From: Sarcomyxa edulis
Lineage: Eukaryota; Basidiomycota; Agaricomycetes; Agaricales; Mycenaceae
Assembly: GCA_009761415.1 (NCBI GenBank)
Contig: QUOL01000019.1
Span: forward strand, 310,001-374,000
DNA: 64,000 bases
Reading direction: 5' to 3'
Shown here in pieces: positions 57,701 through 64,000 of this stretch (its first letter is position 1; each line of letters starts with the position of its first letter). Made by a program: the position numbers and the translations under genes. The notes beneath the pieces are model-generated. The model searched no databases. It was given only the letters and a program-made list of their open reading frames with translations, and was not told the origin of the DNA.

Positions 57701-59233
57701 TCATCGTAAAGGAGCTGCTGCTGCTGCCGCAGCCGCCGCTTCTGCTGGCGCTGGCGATCTAAGAAAGAAGTTGTTGAAGAGTGAGCAGGCCAAATTGACG
57801 AACAGGAAGACGCGGGCGCAAGATGCTGCTTCCCCGTCTGTCTCTCGACTCGCCTCGCCTGTTCTTCCTGATGCTCTTGATGCAACAACGAATGATGCAG
57901 GACCAGACGCGGGCGGTGGACAAAGCCGAAGAGTTCCACGGAAAAACATATTCTATACCAATACTGCGTTTTACTGCCTTCTTCGTTTAGTCGATGTAAG
58001 TCTGCTTCGATATGGTTTTTGGATGGTGTTGTATCTCACCCCTTCTGGGCTTTAGGTCATATTCTCTCGTCTAGCGCTCTTCAAGAACATCGCTGCCAAG
58101 CTGGCCTCGGAGCCCCGACAGTCCCCTGATTGTCCTCGACAACCCAACTGTCTTGCAAACCAACTAGGAATCCCCTTACGAGCTGACAAAGACCTGCAAG
58201 TGGATAGATCTACCGCTGCAGAACATTATTACGACCTGTTACTTGAGTCCTGTGAGCGGTTGTTCGATAACGAGCTAGAACCTCATGTGTTCGAGGATCA
58301 GATGCGGTACATGTTCGGAACCAAGGTCTGTCCCTTTTCTGACCTGCCAGATGTCCGATCCTTAACGCAATATCTTAGAATGCTTACAAGATTTTCACAA
58401 TCGACAAGTTGATCGGCGCTCTCATCAAACAAGTGAGTCTCGCATTGGAACAATACCCGAAGAACGCCTCCTCTGACGACTACTCTTCTCTCTAAGGTTC
58501 AAACTATAATTGCGGACTCGAAGAGCGAGGATCTCTTAGAGAATCTCAAACGTGAACGAGCACTCCCGAGTCCGACGACCCAAGATCAGATCAATTGTCG
58601 TCATAACGCTGAAAAGGTGTTGGGACCGGATGATTACCTCTTTCGGATCGATTGGGTGCGCCTATTCTCTCTTTGTCTGAGAACGATCTCTCTAGCTTTG
58701 CTCTTGTCTCGTCTAGCTGTCCGATTCTAAGACTATGACCGTTCAATTGATCGGGAAGGACGACTCGAGTTATGATGATTCGGAAGTTCTGACAGGTCGT
58801 TGGCAGTCGTACATCGATTCCTTTGTTTCTGTATGTTTTCATTCCTCAGCCTTAGTCGACAAACTCTGATTTTCTTTTGCAATCACCAGTTGGATCCAAC
58901 CCCAGGCGTACCTGTGGCTAGAATTCGACGGCCGTTCCTTCGCAGGTACTTTACCATCTGTCTCCAGCTCCAATATGCGTATAGACAACTATTAAACCCT
59001 ACAGAAATCCATCCCCTGCTGCAAATGGTACCCATCCTGACATAGTAGCCCATGGAAACCTCGAGATCAAGGTCTGTGTACGGACATACCGGATATTCTA
59101 TGTGCCAAACACGGAAGACTTTCTGTGGAGAATATCAAGCTCTCCAGACATAAAGAAGGCAGCATCGCAGCTGTTAGCTAGAACCCGTCTGCGGAAGCAG
59201 TGGATAGAGCGCATGGATAAAGGTTTGTCTTGA
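54775..59233 (+). CDS. sin3: SIN3 transcriptional corepressor
   Basis: Scaffold of the Rpd3/Sin3 histone deacetylase complex in the nucleus. Start at 54775 ([15 protein letters not shown]). PAH1: [22 protein letters not shown] to [22 protein letters not shown]2: [21 protein letters not shown] to [16 protein letters not shown]3: [21 protein letters not shown] to [13 protein letters not shown]. The HDAC-interaction domain follows ([70 protein letters not shown]), then the conserved C-terminal half ([56 protein letters not shown]). Alanine run near 57720. About fifteen short introns; stop at 59231. All main domains present. Confidence 0.93.
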
Positions 59234-59429
59234 TAATTTTGTGTATCGCACATTTGTAATTTGGGTCTTGTTGTAATTTGAATGTTGGTGACGCCTTGAA
59301 ATGATCAGATAAAGAGAAGCGTGCGAATTGAGAATCAGGTGCGTTCCATGATTGATCACTGAACCCTCGTAAACCACTGAAGCTTTACTAGAGCGCATCA
59401 TCCCTCTCTTCAGCGGTCATTCGTCTCTT

Positions 59430-59770
59430 CTGCAGGACTTCAACACCTTTCTTCCCATCAACTTCCTCATAAAATACTCGATAGACATTGATGGTATCAA
59501 TGTCATCACTGTCACTACCCCACTGCTACCATGAAGACTGTTAGTGACGGTCCAGATAGCGGTCCCATAGTCATGTCACGCCCCATGAAACACCCCTACA
59601 CATCGAACACACGAATGAAGTCTCCGCAATGATTGTGTTTGTCATCTCCTCGTGTTATTGTACGCTCAATGCTCAGTTTCTGCAGACCTTATCTCTAAAT
59701 AATAAAGAGACCCCGTCGAGTTTATGGACCTCGTGAACAAGGTCACAGTCTTCAATGACTTGAACACGTA
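59430..59770 (+). pseudogene. Relic of a SIN3-like PAH segment
   Basis: Frame beginning near 59437 reads DFNTFLPINFLIKYSIDIDG then ITVTTP, matching the end of PAH1 in the neighbouring SIN3 ([14 protein letters not shown] ... ITVTTP). It soon hits stops. About 150 bp later EFMDLVNKVTVFNDLN recalls the PAH3 helix. No start and no continuous frame, so this is a decayed partial copy. Confidence 0.65.
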
Positions 59771-59849
59771 TTTGTATACAATGTGGTGCGATCCAGCATG
59801 CTACGCAACCAATCGATTGCAGCAACCACGGCCGTGTTAGTACTACTTC

Positions 59850-59898
59850 GCGCCGATCATCGTCGGCGGTTGTTTACCTTGAGCCATGCAGTCAAACA
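59850..59898 (+). repeat. Dispersed repeat, copy 1
   Basis: GCGCCGATCATCGTCGGCGG, TTGTTTACCTT, then CATGCAGTCAAACAA. Near-identical sequence occurs at 61725-61775 and 63369-63421 in the same orientation. Confidence 0.75.
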
Positions 59899-60420
59899 AA
59901 AATCCCAACCGTAACCGTGACTTTCAATTTGGCTTTTTCCAAGTTTCAACTTTTTCAGCCGCTCTACTCAAGCTTCATCGAGCAACTGTCGAGCATTGGT
60001 CAAGCACCTCGAGCCATCATCCAGTTCAATGGATACTGGATACCTCGGTACTCGGCGTACCCCACTCGAGTATCGCGGAGGAATCGTCTTTCAGGACTTG
60101 CTCTTTCAGGACTTGCTCGGGACTTCGGTGATTTCCCCAACTATAAAGGAAGCGTGAGCTATGTTAATATCTTGCTATCGAACGACGATAGCTAAAGAAC
60201 AAGAATGAATGTAATTGTAATAATACTGACGCAGCCTCCATGTATATTTGCTGACATCATGCCCCAGTATCTCCAATCAGCTAACTGTCCGTCTTGGTAG
60301 AAGCGTGCGAAATCGAGGCGCGTCCCTGCAAATCCGATCACTCATGTTCAAGCTCTTGACTCTAACGCCCCTCAATTGCACCACCGTCGTGTCGCACACT
60401 CCTAAGTATTGCTCGCCGAA

Positions 60421-61511
60421 ATGCATCCCGACACTAGGACTCTCGAGGACAACATCACCGTCCCAACAGCCCAAGAACTCCCTTCCCCTGCATTCACTCC
60501 CCAGAGCCCTCTAGGTACCGGTAAACCCTCGAGCGTCACCGACGCCTTGAGCTATCTGAATGTCGTGAAGGCCCAATTGCACGACCAGCCAGATAAATAC
60601 GACCGTTTTTTGCATATAATGCAGGAGTTTCACAACCAGGTGTACGTGTCATGTCATGTCATGTTTTCGTACTATCCTAGTGATACTGACAATCGAAATT
60701 TGACCCTTGGTCTATGATCAGCATTGATACCACGGGTGTACTCGAGCGTATTACCATTCTCTTTGACGGGCACCCTTCTCTTATGCAACGCTTCAACACC
60801 TTTCTCCCAGTGGGCTACCGCATAGAATGTTCCGCAAACGCAGTTGGGGTTGACATCATCACAGTCACCACTCCCACTCAGGTCATGCAAACCAGTATCA
60901 ATGGTCCGGATGGCGGTCCTTTAGTATGGACAATCACGCCCCATAATTCACCTCCAGATACCGATGTCGACCGCGCAAATGCAAATGGACCTCTCGAAGG
61001 TATATCCTTGCTGTCTCTGCTTCTGTCTCTCATGCAGTGAACCTTCGCTAATCTCGGCCCCGTAGCTACTGTCCAAGTTTCCAGTGTTCACGGACTTGAC
61101 AAAGTCTCTCCCACACTCACGGGCGGATCTAATACGTGCACACAACAGATTACGCAACAGCCACGCGCAAAGGCCCAGCCCCAACTTCCTTCCCCGGTGC
61201 AACTCCATGTCCAAGGGTTCCTCGAACGCGTGAAACGAGCCATCGACAATAAAGAGGCCTACTACGATTTCATGGAGCTCGTTAATGCTTTCATGCAGGG
61301 TCGAATCGGTTCAGAGAGATTATTCAGGGAGTCTCGGAAGTATTTGGGAAATGGGGAGCTGTTAATGGAGTTTAGGGATATAATTAGGCGGGAGTGGAAC
61401 GAGAAGACGCAGTTTGTAATGGAGGGTTCGAGCTCGAAGGTTACGGAGGATAGAGTGGGCGCTCGTGGTGGGGTTTCTTCTTGGATATATTCCATGTGTT
61501 TCTGTTTGTAG
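60421..61511 (+). CDS. Short SIN3-like protein with PAH1 and PAH3 only
   Basis: Three exons, about 290 aa. Start at 60421 (MHPDTRTLEDN). PAH1 copy: [59 protein letters not shown], very close to the adjacent SIN3. The segment ending TVQVSSVHG replaces PAH2. PAH3 copy: FLERVKRAIDNKEAYYDFMELV, ESRKYLGNGELLMEF. It stops at 61509-61511 before any HDAC-interaction domain, and the last 40 residues are unlike SIN3. If expressed it could bind PAH ligands without recruiting deacetylase, a dominant-negative arrangement; that is inference. Intact frames and splice sites argue against recent decay. Confidence 0.75.
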
Positions 61512-61724
61512 TTTTTACCTTTCGTACGCACATATGTAAAGTGGTGCATCTGAGATATATTTTTCTATATATACAGATTGTCTTCTCGAAATGCTCCAGG
61601 GCAATCAGAACAAGATAGACTTGATATCGATACAGCTCCGTTGACTATATCCTTCATTAAGATTATACTACTCATAATTTGCTCCTCCGATGGATGAAGA
61701 TGCTGTGCGGTGCCGACAATGCGC

Positions 61725-61775
61725 GCGCCGATCATCGTCGGCGGTTGTTTACCTTCAAGCATGTAGCTAAACAAC
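61725..61775 (+). repeat. Dispersed repeat, copy 2
   Basis: GCGCCGATCATCGTCGGCGG, TTGTTTACCTT, CATGTAGCTAAACAAC. About 460 bp downstream, 62231-62250 (GGTCAGCTGGTTAGTCATTA) is a second shared block that also follows copy 3. Confidence 0.75.
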
Positions 61776-61879
61776 CTTTCGGATTCTCGGCAGAGATTTT
61801 GGTTCAGTATAAATTCAATCTTCTGCTCCTTGCTCTCAGCTCTGTTCCTAGTCGCCCTTTGTTATAATCCTGGACAGCT

Positions 61880-62410
61880 GTATACCTTCAAGGTTATTCT
61901 CGAGGAGATTTGATATGCATCATCTTCTCGTTCAGAAGTGTCCAACATCTCTTGATTATGACTAGAGTCGTGCCTTTCAAACACCTTCAAGCGACGAACC
62001 AAGGTAAGCTACAGCATGATATCACACTGACGCAGTGCCATATACAGCGAGATAGTCTGATCTAAGTAAAGCTGTGCGCTGCTAACAGTATCAATAGAAA
62101 CCCTCAGGAATTCGAACTTCACCCACTCTCAGGCTACTACTCAAGCTGTTTTCCCATCTATGCCACTATCCCCGTAACCTGACGGCATCCTATGTCTGCT
62201 GAGATCTTTGTCACTCCTTATGCATGCAGTGGTCAGCTGGTTAGTCATTACTACGCTTTCGAATTTAGGTTTGTCAACTCGCTGCGAACGTTGAACTCTA
62301 GATAACCGGTGAGTCCTACTAGCAGCGACTCATCAAGTCTATTGATTATGATTATCGTTATATTTATCATGAATCTAGATATTTGAGTAACATGAGGCTG
62401 CATTCATCCT
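61880..62410. other. Intergenic, repeat-derived
   Basis: Sequence between the repeat copy 2 head and the GFA gene promoter; holds the GGTCAGCTGGTTAGTCATTA block. No gene recognised. Confidence 0.45.
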
Positions 62411-62417
62411 TATATAA
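62411..62417 (+). promoter_or_regulatory. TATA box of the GFA-family gene
   Basis: TATATAA, 112 bp upstream of the ATG at 62529. Confidence 0.5.
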
Positions 62418-62528
62418 CCCGCGCAAAAAGAAAGACTTTGCAAACCCCAATCGTAGTGCTCTGTTCACAACTTACAACCTCTAGCACATCCACCTCGATT
62501 TCGTGGTTGGCACGCACATTCCACAACT

Positions 62529-63171
62529 ATGTCCGCTGATATCACCGTTGACAAATCCAAACCCTATTTCCCGCTAGCTGGGTGCGCCAGTGACGGCTGG
62601 TCTACAGACGGCGAAGCAACAGCTACATGTTTCTGTGGCGCCGTTCAACTGGCATTCGTAAGTCTCACCCTCACCAGTTATTCCTACTGGTCCCTTCCCC
62701 GCATTCTCGCAATTATCTTGACTGGCTGACACTATCTCCATACTCCAGCCAACACAGGGCCCAGGTCTCGTCGAGAGCTTCATCTGCCACTGCTCAGACT
62801 GCCGCAAACTTACCGCATCCATGTTCGCATCCAATTTCACCGTCGCCGATACACACCTGCAGCACCTACGTGGTCGCGATAACCTTAAGACTTTCGGCCA
62901 ATCACACACCGTTGGTCCTGGGTCTGGTAACACCATGACCAACTACTTCTGCTCCACGTGCGGTACACTTATGTATCGCGTCGGCTCTGCTTTTCCTGGA
63001 ATGAGTATCCTTCGTATCGGTACCGTGGATGATTTTAGTTTGCATGAGACGAAGTTGAGGCCTACGTTGGAGCAGTTTACTAAGGATAGGGTGGGGTGGT
63101 TGGTTGAAATTGAGGGGATGAAGCAGGTTGAGGGAAATACTAATGTAGCAGTCGCACCTTTGATAATCTAG
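62529..63171 (+). CDS. GFA (glutathione-dependent formaldehyde-activating/CENP-V) family protein
   Basis: Two exons (62529-62657, intron with gtaagt donor and ctccag acceptor, then about 62751-63171), roughly 185 aa. Start at 62529 (MSADITVDKSKPYFP). Zinc-binding cysteines of the Gfa fold: ATCFCGAVQLAF, ICHCSDCRKLTASMFASNF, then NYFCSTCGTLMYR. Length and motif order match the family. Fungal genomes hold many such genes; a role in formaldehyde or other glutathione conjugate handling is inferred from the name-giving bacterial enzyme and is not proven for fungi. Confidence 0.92.
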
Positions 63172-64000
63172 TGTATATCTACGAGACGTTCATGCAGAAT
63201 ACAGAGGCTTCTTGGCAACTTGAACTCTGCCTGTAAGACGATCGTGATGAGACTCTACCATTCAATGTAATGTTTTAGATCCATTGAGAGTCGTCCCTAA
63301 GTCATAATCTAGAGACTTACGATCTGTGCGTTCTTGACGGGTGGCTTGTGCGTTCTTGACGAGTGGCTCGATCATCGATCATCATCGGCGGTTGTTTACT
63401 TTTCACCATGACAGCCAAACAGCCCTCATTTCCACCTCGTTTGGACCTCATCGATCATCGACTTTGCATCAACTCCGAGTCACATATGCTATGGCTGGAC
63501 ACCAGGTTTTCCCAATCACCGGGCATACACCTATGACTCTTTTAGAGAGTACTCTCATGATGAGTTCAAGCCTCAGAGTCAGAATGTTAATGTTGGAAAT
63601 TGGTGAGCCGTATCGTCTTTGCTATCGATTTCGCGTTGACGTCGGTTTACTAGTGCAGAGCAGGTGCTATCGACTTGGATTTTGTTCCAGTTGTAGATAT
63701 CACTTATCTACTACGCCCGTACTAATGCACCTTAGTATGTTCCGATACGGCTCTTCTGAATCTGTGTGCATTGATCAGCTGGTTAGTCATTATCGCTCTG
63801 AATTTGTCAGCTCACGAGGGCACACAAGAAGGGATTAGTGAGTCCTGCAATGACTCGCGAAGTTAACTGATTCTGTGCTATAAAGAATTCCAATCTGTGT
63901 GATTGACTTGCGTAGACACCGAACACCCATCAGAACTGGGGTATCCGAGTCCTTCTCACAACTTGAAATCATCTCAATAGCACCATATACGTATAACCAT
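63172..64000. other. Intergenic, contains repeat copy 3 and its partner block
   Basis: A 165-codon plus-strand frame (63341-63838) overlaps the repeat and shows no recognisable domain, so it is not called. The second shared block is at 63773-63792 (GATCAGCTGGTTAGTCATTA). Confidence 0.45.
63369..63421 (+). repeat. Dispersed repeat, copy 3
   Basis: CGATCATCGATCATCATCGG, CGGTTGTTTACTTTT, CATGACAGCCAAACA. Slightly diverged from copies 1 and 2, with a CGATCAT duplication at its start. Confidence 0.7.

Noticed and set aside
63341..63838. 165-codon plus-strand frame at the right edge
   Set aside because: Runs through repeat copy 3 and has no recognisable domain or splice context.
1..64000. CRISPR arrays, bacterial operons or rRNA genes
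   Set aside because: No regularly spaced direct repeats of that kind and no rRNA-like sequence; gene structure is that of a eukaryote with spliceosomal introns.

Overview
The window is nuclear DNA of a mushroom-forming basidiomycete (Agaricomycete). The evidence is dense introns of about 50-60 nt with GT-AG ends, a tRNA gene interrupted after position 37, a calcineurin/SIN3/HOP2/UNC-50 complement, a large F-box-like protein of a type common in Agaricomycetes, and a Plavaka-type transposon. Species cannot be read from the sequence. All multi-exon spans below give outer CDS limits; splice sites were inferred by eye from consensus sites, reading frame and family conservation.

Layout. 0.9-7.4 kb: three minus-strand host genes (heme peroxidase with a GPI-like tail, the meiotic recombination factor HOP2, an F-box-like protein). 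8.6-26.8 kb: an 18 kb block of transposons nested four deep. A Mutator-like element (MULE; 73-bp TIRs, 9-10 bp TSD) carries a Plavaka/CACTA-like element inside its transposase gene. The Plavaka transposase gene is itself split by a Ty3/gypsy chromovirus (identical 335-bp LTRs, 5-bp TSD). The gypsy leader carries a 1.7-kb non-autonomous element whose ends match the Plavaka ends. Removing each layer restores the sequence beneath it, so the order of insertion can be read directly. The outermost element appears to have landed in a host ORF.

27-37 kb: MOB4/phocein-like gene, a degenerate HSP70-like gene, a secreted Cys/Asp/Ser-rich protein, then poorly resolved sequence. 37-53 kb: calcineurin A, UNC-50, an acetate-transporter family protein (GPR1/FUN34/YaaH), a cytochrome P450, a pRiA4b-ORF3-like protein, an S1/P1 nuclease, an intron-containing tRNA-Ala(AGC), and an alpha/beta hydrolase that seems to lack its nucleophile. 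54.7-64 kb: a SIN3 corepressor gene followed by a PAH relic and a short PAH1+PAH3-only paralogue, a GFA-family (formaldehyde-activating-like) protein, and three copies of a short dispersed repeat.

The host genes are mostly unrelated single genes, with no obvious metabolic cluster. The two linked functional stories are the nested transposon block and the local duplication and decay of SIN3.
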